A program made the position numbers and the translations under genes. The notes beneath the pieces were generated by a model that was given only the letters and a program-made list of their open reading frames with translations, was not told where the DNA came from and ran no database searches. A DNA stretch of 64,000 bases, taken from the NCBI GenBank assembly GCA_036852015.1, contig JAANDG010000100.1, positions 248,001-312,000 on the forward strand. The letters are read 5' to 3'. Source of the DNA: Pelodera strongyloides (lineage: Eukaryota > Nematoda > Chromadorea > Rhabditida > Rhabditidae). Positions 1 through 12,792 of the stretch are shown here, one piece after another (the stretch's first letter is position 1; every line of letters starts with the position of its first letter).

Positions 1-141
1 CGCGCTATATTTTTGCCTTATTGTTAGTTTGGAAATGATTGCTTGCTCGTAGAAGTTCCAAAAATTGTTTTGATAACTTATTAAGAGAGAGAGAGAGAGA
101 AGCGAGAGAAACAGCGAGATAGAATTATAGACATCTTTTAG

Positions 142-291
142 GTAAATGTCACGCGTCTGTCCGCAATCCGCACCACCTTCTATGGAATCCTTGAGATGGA
201 CTGGGTCATCAATAACCAGATCATCGATCATCCCGTGGATGAAGTCAGAAACGACATTTCCGCCTTCTGCCGAACGACCAGTGGGTGCTAG
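142..291 (+). CDS. Terminal exon of an upstream gene (partial)
   Basis: An acceptor (acatcttttag) precedes an open frame of 49 codons that ends in TAG at 289-291. The peptide begins VNVTRLSAIRTTFYG and ends AFCRTTSGC, with balanced codon use, and contains DWVINNQIIDHPVDEV. The length, 150 bases, is a whole number of codons, so the preceding intron would be phase 0. The rest of the gene lies before the window. I do not recognise the family. The paired cysteines near the C-terminus fit an extracellular or secreted protein, but that is inference. It could be a chance ORF, but the acceptor and codon use favour a real last exon. Confidence 0.45.
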   Translation, partial: VNVTRLSAIRTTFYGILEMDWVINNQIIDHPVDEVRNDISAFCRTTSGC

Positions 292-1250
292 CTGTTTCTT
301 GTTCAACCATATCCTCACGTAGACTACGATATTGAGAACGTGGCGCAGAACTGGGCAAGCGTCTGGAGCGATCACTGAAAATGCTAAATCGGTATCAATA
401 ACAGAGAAAATGCGCTCGGCTAGCTTCCCGCGAAAGGTTGTCAGTAAACTCGAGAAACTAGCTAAATTCTGGCGAAGGCTGAGTCAGTTGCGCAGCGCCG
501 ATGTATTACTTCAAACGTTTATTTTGTATGTGTGATGCCTGGCCTTCCCACGTTATCTTCCATTACACGTACTGTAGAGCTACGGTATTTTTTATGCTTC
601 TGCATATAACGCCCAATATTCAGGATTCTGCCAGAGGAGCCGCTGCGCTTTCTCAGACTTCGTCGAAGCACAGATGGAGAAAATTGTTGGACTCCCAATG
701 GGAGTGGAGTACCTCCAGGGTAAATTTTAGCACACGGCTGAAGCGCTTCGATTTACGTGAAAATCTTTTATTACGCTGTCTGTAGACTCGTGTGCATTTA
801 CTGTCAAGAATCTTTAACCGTAACCTAAAGATTGTTTGAAATAAATATTTGAAAATTTTCTATGTAATCCTCAGCAAGGTAATTGCAGAAAGTTAATCTA
901 AAATACAATAAACAATGCTAACTAACGTAACCTTCAGAAGGAGACCAGGTCGTCCTTCCGTGCATCCGAAACGACAAGGCCCAAACCGTCCGCACCCGCT
1001 GCTCGTCTTATGGAAGTTGGGTCCCGCACCCCACCATGTTGACCTGTGACCCCCCTGGTCTGTTTTTTTTCTCTGAGACTGCTATCTTTATCTATCCGAA
1101 CCAAAATGATCGAAGTCGATCGGAAGTGGAAATAGCCTGGAAATAGTTTCCGTAGGGTTATTCTTTATTTGGCTGTTTAGTTGGCTAAATCCATGTGGTC
1201 CGTTATAAGACATCTGTGTATATCCATTCAAAAAGAAAGTAACAATACAA
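292..1250. other. Intergenic stretch, no gene recognised
   Basis: Short ORFs here (332-535, 501-785) show no splice context or recognisable composition. The stretch should hold the 3' flank of the upstream gene and the promoter or a missed 5' exon of the membrane-protein gene that starts at 1251. Confidence 0.4.
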
Positions 1251-4200
1251 ATGTCAATTAATTCAGCTCGCCCGTTTGTCGAAGAAGAAGTGGAATTCGA
1301 CGGAAACCCGAAACTGCAGGCAGACTGCCGCGCGTAAGATATAATTATTTGACATTACATAGAATTGAGAATTCAGTGTGATGAGATAAAAAATAAACTA
1401 GTACATGCGGGTTGCACATGCTGACCGATTACGCACCCAATCTATTACAGCTGCTACAAATATGGAACGGACAAATGTGTGAAGCAAGAAAATGGACTCT
1501 TCCAGTGCGTGTGCAAAACCGGATGGACGGTTAGCCTTTTACAGAATTCATAGTCGAATGTCAGTTGAAGTTATAGAGGAAAGTATGCAGGGATGTTGAC
1601 GCTTCTACAAGTACAAGTTACCAGTTGACTTCTTCAGAGATTCACATGCTGGAAATCGCCAGATATGTGTGCGAACATCACAACGGAATGCGGAGTAGGG
1701 AAGTGCAAGAGCATGCTCGGAATGCATGTGTAAGTGTATTTTGAATTATACATATGTGACGCATAATATAATATAATAATATTAATATAATATAATATTT
1801 ATTACGCAAACAAAAATGTACACGCACAGTTACCAATACATAATGCTAGTTTTTTTCAAAATCGCAGAAGACAATTAAATCGAACACGCAACAATCGGCA
1901 AACAATTTGGCTTATGCTTTTACAAATTACCAGTATACAGAGATCCACCTGCTGGAAATCACACCAAGAAAAAGAAATAATTAAATTTCATAATACCTAG
2001 CATTTCGTAATTAAGTTAAGTTTGCCATCTTTAAGATGCGAATGCCCGGAGACCTTCTTTGGCGACCAATGCCAATTCAACAAAACATCCATGACGCTGG
2101 TCGGAGCCAATGACACGGTTAGTTATTTTACTGTCATAAAACAGGTTCAATAATCCACACGGAAATTTACTTACCAGGCTCAACACTTTTTAAAAAGAAC
2201 TCGAAAGTTAATTCAAGAATAATTTTAAGGTCGCCTACCTTTCGTGGGGCACAATGGGCCAGATCACAATGACCTCAACCAACGTGCTCCTGTTGATCTT
2301 GAAGCTGGCCGGTGTGTTCACCATTGTCGATGATCCCGAGGTGACACTTTAATAATAGTTTATTGAGGATATGTAATTAACACATCTCAAAATGTGACCC
2401 TAACAATAAGATACCACAAGGGACCAAACTACAAAGAACAAACAACACACGATACTTTAGTTCCCCTGCTGTCTCAAATTGCTCAGTCGCGCAATTATCA
2501 TTTTTTACTTCCAAATGAGCATGCCCTTGCAGAATATTCATTTCAGGACCCTCAAGAAACGTATTGTTACATTCGAAAAGTGGCGCTCAGTCTGGCCGGC
2601 ATGGTTGCCATTCTCTGGAAAAATCCACAAATGCTTGGAGTAGTTTAATTTTTTTTTGAAATTTTTTTCGTCACCACTTTATTGATCCAACAAGTAGCAC
2701 ATACGGTCGACTGTCGAATATGTCGAACGATCAAGATACATAAAAAAATTTCACTTTGGCGTTCTAACATATTTTATAAAGGGTTTATTTCTAAAAAAAT
2801 ATTTGATGATAGGTTGACAGCGTTGGCTGCCGATTCACCTGGATGACCATCAACGGCCTCTACACCTACGGTATGTTTTGTTTTGTTCTTGATTTTCTAT
2901 AATTTGTGGCATCATAGAGTGAGAGAGCTGAGAGGGAGTGAGAGACATACAGAGGGAGAGAGTTTCAATATTCTATGGAATACTTACAGCCATCTACATG
3001 GCTGCCAATGAAGCAATCAACTTCTTCACTGTTGTGGCTGGAATGAACCGGAATTGGTGGGGAACATTCGAGGGAAAGTACCTGTGGTTCTTCTCCTACA
3101 GGGTATGTTACTAGGGTAGCCTGATGAAATAATAAAGGCTGGAAATAATAAGGGCTGGTTCATGGCAAAAAAAAATGTAAATAAACATGTAACGGAATGA
3201 AAAGGAAGTAGCTAGACCCCACAGAGTAGAAGGATAGGGGAGGGGCGGGGGAGTTTCGTCTTTTAATGTGTGGTTTTAAGTTTAACAATACCTTGAGGCT
3301 TGAGGCACAGTACCTGATTTCTTTTAGTATCGTGTGTACTACGCCCTCTGCGCCTTGTTGGCCCTTTTCGGACTGATCTCTGGGGTCTTCTGGACCAACG
3401 TACGTTCGGTTTTGTTTGACTGTACACACACGCACTATTTAAAGGAAACAACTCTCTTCTACGCCCACTACATTATTTGTTGTAACTCTTGGAATGCCAC
3501 ACAGTATATAGTATGTAGTCATGTACAGGAACCCGCCACTTACACCACCCTACGTACGTAAGTCAACCCTTTCAGCTCGTGCACCCTTGGACGTGCCTTT
3601 CGTCCTTTGTGTCTTCAAAGGACGAACTCTGGCTCCTGACCTCGCTGTCTCTGCTCTCCCTCGGCTTCCTGGGAATGGCATTCGGTGAAGCCGGATGGTT
3701 GATCATGATGTGAGTTGGAACTACCTATCTTTTCTTTGAGATTATTGTTTCCAATTGGTCTAACAGTAAGCATAAACCCTAAAATAAATACTTAACTCGT
3801 AAATTTATAAAGACCGATATATCAGTAGGAGAAAAATGAATAAATATGCTTCTACGAAGTGTACAGGCAAGGCCGGGTACTGGTATCCTCGGTACTCTAT
3901 TTCCAATGGTTTTTGCAAAACTTCCTTTAACAAGTTGCTTGTAAGATCAAGTAGCAACACAGGTATTTGCCGGTTTAATTTGCCTGGTTTAATTTACATA
4001 CCGTATTTAGGCGCCGCCCACATGGACTGATCAAAGTAAAGGCCTACTTCGACCATCTGTGGCCAACCAAACTGTGGATCCTAAATAAGGTTGGCAGAAA
4101 TATATTAGATTGTTTATGTAGGACATCCGACAAAGTACTGACTTGTTGTAGGTGCAGTCACATGTTTATATCTTGTAAAATTCAGGTCACCCGGAACCAA

Positions 4201-7200
4201 TACTATGCCCCTGTGATGCCCCTGGTCCTCTTCTTCCAATGGTACTACTTGGTACGAAGCACCGACGAACCGTGCTTCTACTTCGAAATGTAAGTCTTCC
4301 TTTGTGTTTTAAAAAGTCAATTTCTATATGTGTTTATGTGCATGTTTCAAAGAAACTGTTGTCGGGACGGAAGCAAAACTAGGAAAAAAGTAGTAATTGG
4401 ATATGTGTAAGAAGCTACGAAAAAAAATTATAGCTATGAAAAAATATAACAATGAGATAAATACCAATATTTTAGAATGGCCTTCGCTTCGAGCACCGTG
4501 TACTCCGTGCTGAACGTCCTGCAGACCCTGCATTGTACCACCGGATGGGTTAGGTTTATTGTTAAAAACAAAATAAAGTTTCCAACTGTTGTAGCTGGTA
4601 GATGGCAAAACTTCATAACCAAAAAATGAACAAATATTTAGGTACGGATGCGGTTCGTCATCTTCGCCATGTGCTACTTGCCAAAGTGTTTGAGCCCGGC
4701 GTATGAGGAGGAGAGCTGGAGAAACCGGGACGAAGTAATAAACAACGTTTATTATGGCTTTTGGAGAACTTGAATACCACATACAAAACTATACGTTTAA
4801 GAATTTCTCAATATACTTCGACTTTTAACAGTTGCCTTTCAGATTCTGGCCAAGTACCGACCCAGCCAGTACGCCAAGGAGCAGCAAGCAAAGAAGGATG
4901 CCATCGAGGCTGAAAAGGAAAAGGAGAGGGACGAGATCAGAAAGAAGAACCAGGAGCTACTGAAGGAGGTGAACATTCAACTTCATACTACCGTGATTTA
5001 ATTGCCCAAAGTAATTTGAATGGCGCGGGACCACCAGGTGTTTCCAATCGAAAATTCGTCAAACTAAATAAGTGTTCCCTTCAGAACCCTAACCTTCCCC
5101 AACGACTGTTGTACCACATTCCCGAAGCAGGACCGGAACAGTTTGAAGCCGTGCCCCTGAATATGGACGCAACACTGGACTGGTAAAGACTTAATTGTAA
5201 ATGGCACACATACAAACCCCCTAAAAGTAAGCGATCGACATCGCCCGTCTCGTATTTTAGTGCATCACTGGCGAATATAACACAAATGTAAGCGAAAAGT
5301 TTAGCTACATTCCGGACTACATGAAAACCGTGCTTCTCCGAAGGTGGACCAGGCTCTACCTGGAGTACCGCTCAAGGGCATACACTGTCGAAGACGCCAC
5401 CGCCGTGAGGAATCTTTCATTAAAAAAATTAGCTCATTCAATTGTTATGTCAGTGAGCTCTAAACACATTACTAATCTCTGTGTTTTTTTCTGATCAATT
5501 GATTAAACTCCTTACTTGCATTCTTCTAGACAGCTAGATGTGTGGTTATTGTTTTCACCCTCTGGCAGCCTTATTTGGAACGACCACTTACAAATACATC
5601 TTTCTATCTTCCCTGACCATAAAAATTATAGCGTGTTCTGATGGAGGAGATGCGAAGAGGTCTTCTGAAGAAGTACGGACCACTACATGAGATGGAGATC
5701 AGGCTCTACAACCACTGGTGCCACCTCGTGCCCGACAAGGACAAGATCCGAGTCCGCGAGCCACATCGGGACAGAGTGTTCATTGTAGGGAATCAGATTA
5801 TGTTATTTGCAACGAGCAGGCAACGTTTGCCTAGCGCTTTTTAGTTTTTTAGTTTACCATTTTCGGTCCAAGCATTATCTGCAGTTTATTCAGAGAAATT
5901 TCTTTGTTGTCAGATGAACAGCAGTGTACATTGAACGCAACGCACGCGCGACAGGGTTTATCTCAAAGATACTCCGCGCTGATTTGTATTACCGTAATCT
6001 TGATTCCTTCTTCATCTAGCTTCGTTCAGATGCCGGAGGGATCCGAGGAGCGCCTCTTCATCCTGAAGTTCGACCGTCTCATCCACCGTGTGGTCACCGC
6101 AGCAAGGAAGGGGCTCTTCATGCATGTCAAACCGAGAAGAGTGCCAGCAAATCCGGATGTGGTACGATATATGACATTTCTTATAATAAAATGTAGCAAA
6201 TTATATGCTTTATAGCATATAATATAAATTATTGAGTTGATTACGTTTAATAGTTCCAGAGGGAATTCAAAGAAATCCTCGCCTTCATGAAATGGCAGTT
6301 CCCCAACAAACTGGAATCGCTGGACTTCGAGACCGTCGATGGAAATGAGCAGCCGCACGATCAGAGCTTCCTCAGAGGAGCTGATATAGTCATTGAAGAC
6401 CAAGTAGGAGAATACAATGTTGAAACTGCACTAAGTGTGGCAACTCATTAGCCAGCTATGGTTATGATGTCCTGCAACTAGACAGTTCAACTATGCTAAG
6501 GATGTCGTGTCATATTTTCTAATCTTACTAGCTTCCCTTCTCACTGTTGATGACTTTCTCAGACTTTTTCAGGCATAGATACTTACACCGTTTACATAAA
6601 AAAAATCGGGTTTCATGTATGGCTTTGACAAAATGATGATCCCTAAACACAAGCTTCACGAAGATTTTGCTGTTATTCAATATTTCAGTTCCCCGCTTGG
6701 GATGAGAAGCTGCAAGACGCCAAGGACATCGAAAACGCCAAATTCGACAAGGTAAGTTTTATTTGCGGAAACTGCTTAACTTCATCCATCCATATTACGT
6801 TTACTAACATGTTACTTACTAACTTGTTTAGGTGTACGAGGACGACGTGTGCTTCTCGCAATACATCGGAACACCATTCGAGGAACACGCGCGCAAATTC
6901 TTCGTATGTTTTTGAACATTATGGATCTTTGCAATCCAAACAGAGTATATATATTCGAAAACACTTCATAATTATGATGGACTCATGGATGCTATTGTAA
7001 TATACAGCATCATGTATAACACCTTCAATTGCGTTTATAGTAACATATACTTTAACATTTAGAACGTGCAATCGAAGTTCTGCCCGGATGGCGAACGTTT
7101 GGCAAACCCCCGCAACCGTCCGCTGGACGTGAACTTTCAAGACGACCTCACGCCAGGGTGAGCAAAAATCACAGATTTCATTTTTGCCAAATAATATTCG

Positions 7201-7770
7201 AGGAGGAATAGTCAAAGTTAAAGTGAAAAGGGGTCATTGTCAGTTAGTGTTAGTCTATGACCTACATGAAGTTTCTCTGGCAAGCTTTCTCCTTCCGTAG
7301 TTGAATCCAACTTTCCAGCTTCATCGGCCCACAGCCAAACTCCCGCGTCAACCTGGGACCATATGACGAGTTCATCAGAAAGGCAGCCTACTACCAATCA
7401 ATTGTTGATTGTGAATGGGATGCTGTAAGTCTCCAAAATATTTGGAAAAAGGGTGTATTGGTTAAACAATCAGTACAAAGAATGTCTTCCAGGTTACATG
7501 CTTCTATGTCTAGGCTGTATTATGCATACGGCCGAAGGTGTTTGGACCTGGTGCTTTTCATCTGTTTGTATTTGACAATTAGCGCACTCATTGTTTTGGA
7601 CTAATAGCTTTTCGTCAGCACTGTTATTACAGGTCCGCCAGGGTGCCGCAATGCAGCGGCGTGATCGCCACATGAGAACTGGCCGCGGCGAATTCGAGGG
7701 CAACTTCGATAACAATTGGACCGGAAGGGTCAAGATGTACCTGTGGAGAATGGTCGCCAGGAGCGACTAA
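1251..7770 (+). CDS. EGF-like multi-pass membrane protein, 24 exons, about 805 aa
   Basis: The exons are 1251-1333, 1451-1529, 1638-1729, 2036-2117, 2230-2340, 2813-2870, 2990-3102, 3328-3399, 3576-3709, 4011-4089, 4186-4289, 4476-4548, 4642-4734, 4843-4968, 5085-5182, 5293-5404, 5632-5784, 6030-6161, 6254-6403, 6689-6751, 6832-6903, 7063-7157, 7319-7424 and 7633-7770. They sum to 2418 bases and every junction keeps phase. The N-terminus holds two EGF-like cysteine clusters (CVCKTGW; CECPETFFGDQC). About seven hydrophobic segments follow (for example VLLLILKLAGVF, YYALCALLALFGLISGVF, YAPVMPLVLFFQWYYLV). A charged region (EAEKEKERDEIRKKN) then leads into a hydrophilic C-terminal half of about 400 residues that ends MYLWRMVARSD. 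I do not recognise the family. No signal peptide follows the chosen ATG, although EGF domains should be extracellular, so a 5' exon may be missing or the first hydrophobic segment may set topology. The weakest junction is the acceptor at 5292 (gtaag), chosen because the nearer TTTTAG site breaks frame. Confidence 0.75.
1763..1835 (-). repeat. 3' end of a non-LTR retrotransposon in intron 3
   Basis: An AT-rich tail (TAATATTTATTACGCAAAC) followed by AAAATGTACACGCACAG is nearly the same as the block at 45980-46050. It is the reverse complement of the 3' end of the element fragment that finishes near 29340 (GTGTGCGTAATAAATTATT). This is a short 5'-truncated copy lying in an intron of the membrane-protein gene. 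Confidence 0.45.
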
Positions 7771-8543
7771 ATTAATTTCATAATTTGTGAATAGTGGTTC
7801 ATAATTTGGAAAAGTTGCGTAATAATTGAAATTGAATTTGTCCAGTTTAGCGAAACGCGAAACTGAAAAAAAATCGTTCGTCTACTGAAGAAACTACTGA
7901 ACCCATGTGGTTTAATTTCTGAACTCTCTTCCATTTGCGCGAAAATGCATTTTCTCGTTGAAACTCGAAAGTGGTTTTGAATGTTTTGTTTGCAGTTTCG
8001 CGTTCGCGAAGCAGTTGCTGTATGAAATAGTATAACAGTCGTAAGACGTAATATTGCATGTCGCTGTGGTGTGTATGTGTAGTGGTCGGGTTCGTGAATC
8101 GTGAAGTTTGTGTGGCTGCACCTTATACACATTGTGATTTGTGTATGTACCGAATACTGGTAATTGTTGATAAAAAAAAAGAAAGAAAAAACAAACAAAA
8201 ATCGAAAAAATAAAGCGAGATTTTCTTCATTGAGTTATTATTGCATACATACAATTGGTAGGAGTATGAAATCATTACATGACAACAATCATTCACCCGT
8301 GAATAACTCTACGGACACACTTTATTACTTTCAGTTACAACTTAGATACGCAACAACACTATATACATTTTGTGCAAACTATACAGCAGAACCCTAAGTA
8401 GAGGTTTTCATGGATATGATCACTTATTGTAGCTAGGCAAATTGGCCGATGGCTCATACAGACATACAAAAACAAAGTGAGGAAAGAGATTTTGTTCGAA
8501 ATATGGCAGTTAAACAGAAGAAGGCAATTATCAGCGGTAGAAT
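7771..8543. other. Intergenic, no gene recognised
   Basis: This is the 3' flank of the membrane-protein gene. The ORFs at 7767-8198 on the minus strand overlap each other in several frames and show no splice or codon signal. Confidence 0.4.
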
Positions 8544-8822
8544 ATGTTTATCTCTAGAATTGGAAAGTTAACTATACAAGAAACGTGCAAATATGGGATA
8601 TGGCTCTACGCCTATGATATCTTCCGCGTCAAGGTCCACGCGAATCCCAACCTGATTTTGAAAATAGCCTCAACCTTCTTGTTTCTGACAGCACTGACAC
8701 GTTTTGCTTGTCTTCGAAATCCATATTCTTCTGCTGTAGAATTCGACCACAAGGAGCTCACCGTTCTGTGGGTCTATTACATATCGATCATGGCCCATTT
8801 GGTCGGTTACCTAAAACAATAA
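8544..8822 (+). CDS. Small hypothetical membrane protein, 92 aa
   Basis: This is an intronless ORF from ATG to TAA. It has two hydrophobic stretches, around residues 38-52 (LILKIASTFLFLTAL) and 74-89 (TVLWVYYISIMAHLVG), and ends GYLKQ. Codon use in the second half is richer in C and G at third positions than the AT-rich surroundings, as in the neighbouring gene, which argues for a coding exon. No family is recognised. It could instead be the last exon of a gene whose other exons I missed, or a fragment related to multi-pass proteins such as its upstream neighbour. It lies tail to tail with the p66 gene. Confidence 0.35.
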   Translation: MFISRIGKLTIQETCKYGIWLYAYDIFRVKVHANPNLILKIASTFLFLTALTRFACLRNPYSSAVEFDHKELTVLWVYYISIMAHLVGYLKQ

Positions 8823-9169
8823 TATTTTCATTGATTGAACACGCAGAAATGTCACGTTCCGCAAAAAAAAATCACTGATGATCGCACCAGATACCTTTTT
8901 ATTTGATATGTCAAGCAACGCAACGTTCATGTTGAAATTTGCTTTGATTCCAACAGAGAAAAGCCTTTGACATCTATTAGAGCACTTTGCTACCGTAGTC
9001 CAACGAGTGCCGGAAATGTATTCCTGAAACAATTTTGTAGTCACAAAAGTCAGAGAGAATGCTACAACATTGGTAAAGATCATGAATTTGCATCGTTTGG
9101 GCAAGCCTATAATTACAATAGGACTGCAAACGCGGCTAAAAGCCAGTAGCGCCACGAAGTAAAAAAACG

Positions 9170-12100
9170 TCAAAAAAATGCTCTCGGGTCAAGAAACCGT
9201 GTGTGCATAAAGCGAACCTGCATCATTTGTTGCATAATCGAAGGGTTGGTCATCATCTGCGCCATCATTGGGTTGTTCATCAATGCGGCCGCCATCACCG
9301 GGTTCGAACGACACGCTTGCATAAACTGGGCGATTTGTTGCTGCAAACACAATATATTAGGAGCACATGATATAAGATACTGCGGAAACTTTGGGCATTC
9401 AAAACTTCAGAAACAATCTTATAATTAAGGAAAACCTACCACATTCTGCATAGACTGGTTCGAGTTGTTTGACGACGAAGATGTGGCTGTTCGTTTACTA
9501 GAAGACGGATTGGCCGACGTTGAGGGCTTTTGGGCGGAACCGTGATGAGAAACCTATAATGTTCCGTTGTACAAATACATTCCCACTCATTTTTATCATA
9601 TCTCAATCTCAATCATGCAATATTAAATTTTAGACATTCGGGCTCATCAGACACAAAAACACTGCACATAATCGATTTAAACATCATCATCATTTTAATC
9701 ATTTTATACGATGCACACCTGTGTTTGTATACTTTATATAATGTGTCAATAAATTATTATTATTATTATTATTGAAGCCATTTAGATTCGAGCAATAAAA
9801 AAGGAATAAGATCGCCTACCGGTGTCGCACTCTTTGGTGTGGGATGTGGTGTCGACGTCCCACTTCCAGAAGGCATCTGATTCTTTATCGACAGATTTTG
9901 TGGTTGCGAAGAGGAAGCTGCAGCAGCCGACATAGCAGCAGAATTTGCTGCGGCCTGTTGCGTAGCCTGAAATCACATCAATTAGGCATGAATAATGACT
10001 ACTGTGCAATAACATAAGTCATGCCCATGCCTCTTAGTCTGAACAGACTCCAAACATAAAAGCCCCACAAATACACAATACTTACCTTCGCATTTGCATT
10101 CGCCACTTCCACAATAGTCGAGTCAAGTTTTCCGTCCTTTATTTGTTGTTCAAACGCCTACACAAATTACTCATAAGGAAAATAAAAAGTAAAAGCATGA
10201 AAAAGCAGAACGATAATTATTTATTTCGCGCCTACACAACTTGTGATACACAATTATGCATCACAAACAAGGATTAACTCAAAACAGTCAGTGTACCTGT
10301 GTACCTCATAGCCATATATAGAACTATAGAACAAAACAAATGCAAAATGAATAAATATGAATCAATTAATCATTAACCTTCTCCTGCTTCTCCAGAGTTG
10401 CAAACACCTTCCTCAGTGCATTTGTGTGATCAGTTCGGATTTTCTTCTTTTGGGCTCCTTTCACGCACGCATCACAATACACGTGCATGTCCTGAGCAGT
10501 CGGTTTTATTCTTCTTTATTATATCTCAATTACACAAAAAAAAACAAAATCTTGCGCACAGGGGTACAAAAAAACTAGTATTAAGTATTAGTAAAATTTA
10601 GCATAAACTTTGTATTACAAAGGACTTTTTCGTATGACAAGGCCAATTCAGTTTCGGGAGCACTATTATAACCCGTAACGCAACATTTCCTTATTTAGTC
10701 GAAAACAATATATACTGTACCTTCTCGCTCGTTCCAATGGCTCTCCAAGAAGGCGTAAAGTCAGTTCCACATTCTTCACATTCATAAGGACCTTCGGTAA
10801 CTGGCCTGAAAACCACACACTTAACTTGGTCCACGTATAGCGAAAATTTACTGGAAAAGGCAAACAATACTGAAAAGTACACTTGTACAAATAGACGTCA
10901 AGTATACAGGGAAAGATGCAAAAAGTACAAAAGGTAACCAAAACAATGAAAACTCACGCAAATACAGCCTTATCCTTGAGAACGCGTTGTACAACCAAGT
11001 CCAGTCCAAGTAGTGCACAGTAGTCCGTTTGCGAAGGATTTGGAACGAAGAAGAAATCGTGGGGAGGAGTCTTTGGAGGAACAGCCACCTGAACAATATC
11101 AACATCACAACCAGCTGATGATCTTGATCTTATTTATTAGTTCAGTGTCGATATTACATTATTATTATAATTATTACACTACATTCACTTTAAACTAACA
11201 GAGTAGTTGTCCTGTTTCAAGTCCAACTGTCAGCTAGGAACTACAAAAGAACACTAAACAAAGGGTGCTTACAAAAAGAAAAGAAAGAACGAAACTGAAA
11301 AACCAACCCTCATCAGGTGTTGATCTGCGTTCCTCCTAAACGTTTGCCGGGCAGCCGCAGCTCTTTGCTGCGGTGTTTGAGCAGCAAAAGCAGCAAGCGG
11401 ATTGTTCGCAGCATTATTCGATGACGACGTTCCAGGAACTGACGCAGCAGTAGTAGAAACAGAAGGTGTAGATGTTGAGGGAGTAGCTGCAGCTGTTGCT
11501 GCCTACAAAAGCACATTCCGTAATCTAATCACACAGTCAAAACAATCAACCATTTGTTATGTTATACCAAGGTTATAAATTTAGTGAAACATCATTGGTT
11601 CGTGTCATGTCACTAAGATAAACAAAACAGACCGCATCATATGCACCGGATTTATGTCCTAGTAATAGTAATAAGTAATATACTACCGTACGCAGCATAA
11701 TTCAATCATTCAAGCAATACAACTCAGAAAACTCAAAACTCAATAAATAACAAGTAACAAACCTTGGCTGCCTTCTGTTGATGCTGCTGAGCTTGCAATA
11801 GTGCGGCAATGATTTGTGCTTGTGGACTACTGTGAATATTAGCCAAATTTCCTTTTGTCAGCGCCAGTAGAGCCTGTGCGGCCTGGACGGGATTGATCTG
11901 GGCGGCACGAGTCAGGAACTAAAAGAGAACCATCAAATATAGCAATATCGCCGTACTCGAAGTAAAATGAACATCATTGATACAGTCATTTAGGCGCTAA
12001 AAAATACGGAAACAAGTTCACACAAAGTCCCTACCTCTTGCTGTTGTTGTGGTGTTAGCCCTGCAATGCTGAGGATCGGATTCTTCGAAGCATTTGACGA

Positions 12101-12490
12101 CGGGGTGGCTGAAGAAAAGGGAAATAAAGTTATGTCTGCAACAACTTGATTCTGTTCTGAAAGCTAGTCAAGACAAATATAATAACCGTTGTGTTTGAAA
12201 ATTCGAGGGAAACGTGAGCGAAAAAAAGGAAACAATCATTTCGTTCCCCACACCACGAATGAAGCAAATTTGTGCAAACTATTCATTAGCATGTTCACTA
12301 AAATAAGAGTGCATGTATAAGTAACCAAAACATGGCACAAACAAATACCCTTAGGTTTGTTTCCAGTAGATGAGGTCGCATTCTGTTGATTAGAACCTCT
12401 CACTGGCGGGGCGGCAACGGGTGGTTTGTAGGCCATTCCAGACGAATTCTGAGGCACACTCGCGGCGATTTTCTTTTGCACTTCAGCGGC
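9170..12490 (-). CDS. dcp-66: p66/GATAD2 subunit of the NuRD chromatin complex (DCP-66-like)
   Basis: The exons on the minus strand, 5' to 3', are about 12349-12490, 12035-12108, 11763-11918, 11308-11502, 10958-11088, 10721-10805, 10378-10491, 10086-10157, 9820-9966, 9440-9553 and 9170-9340. They give at least 466 residues in continuous frame. An alanine/glutamine/serine-rich start leads to the conserved helix and loop of p66 proteins (AARQTFRRNADQHLMR, then PNPSQTDYCALLGLDLVV), which in this family binds MBD2/3. Next is a GATA-type zinc finger, CEECGTDFTPSW through CDACVKGAQKKK, with Cx2C-x21-Cx2C spacing, followed by the usual basic helix (TDHTNALRKVFATLEKQEK). Known p66 proteins act in nucleosome remodelling and histone deacetylation. 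The last exon is methionine-rich (MAAALMNNPMMAQMM) and looks like an STI1 repeat. The first exon is incomplete: an in-frame stop lies just upstream of 12500, so a start exon is missing from this model. Confidence 0.85.
9690..9778 (+). repeat. 3' end of a non-LTR retrotransposon in a p66 intron
   Basis: GATGCACACCTGTG followed by an AATAAATTATTATTATT tail matches, in the opposite orientation, the conserved 3' ends of the two large minus-strand retrotransposons (GGTGTGCATC near 29360 and 61090). It is a 5'-truncated copy sitting between exons 9440-9553 and 9820-9966. Confidence 0.4.
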
Positions 12491-12607
12491 CTTGATACTA
12501 TTTTCTTACTCGTCGTGTCTTTCGGTGACGTGTACATACATACGTCGTACCTACAACTTCACGCTTTTTTGTTTATGTTTCAGGTGTTTTGTCGTTACCT
12601 TTATTAG
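12491..12607. promoter_or_regulatory. Candidate shared region between divergent genes
   Basis: About 115 bases separate the first confident exon of p66 (minus) from the first confident exon of the lysine-rich gene (plus). The arrangement suggests either a bidirectional promoter or short non-coding first exons. Both first exons lack a clear start codon, so the true 5' ends may lie in this stretch or overlap. No TATA box is obvious. Confidence 0.25.
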
Positions 12608-12694
12608 TCTTTCAATGTGGTGGCAAGAAGAAGCCGGCACCCAAACAGGTAATATTCGTACAATTCTCTATGTGGCTCTCTCTCTCTCCTCTCT

Positions 12695-12792
<98 letters not shown>

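Noticed and set aside
8811..9173. 120-codon minus ORF with hydrophobic start MTFFYFVALLAF
   Set aside because: It overlaps the end of the plus-strand 8544-8822 ORF and shows AT-rich codons. It could be real, but nothing beyond length supports it.
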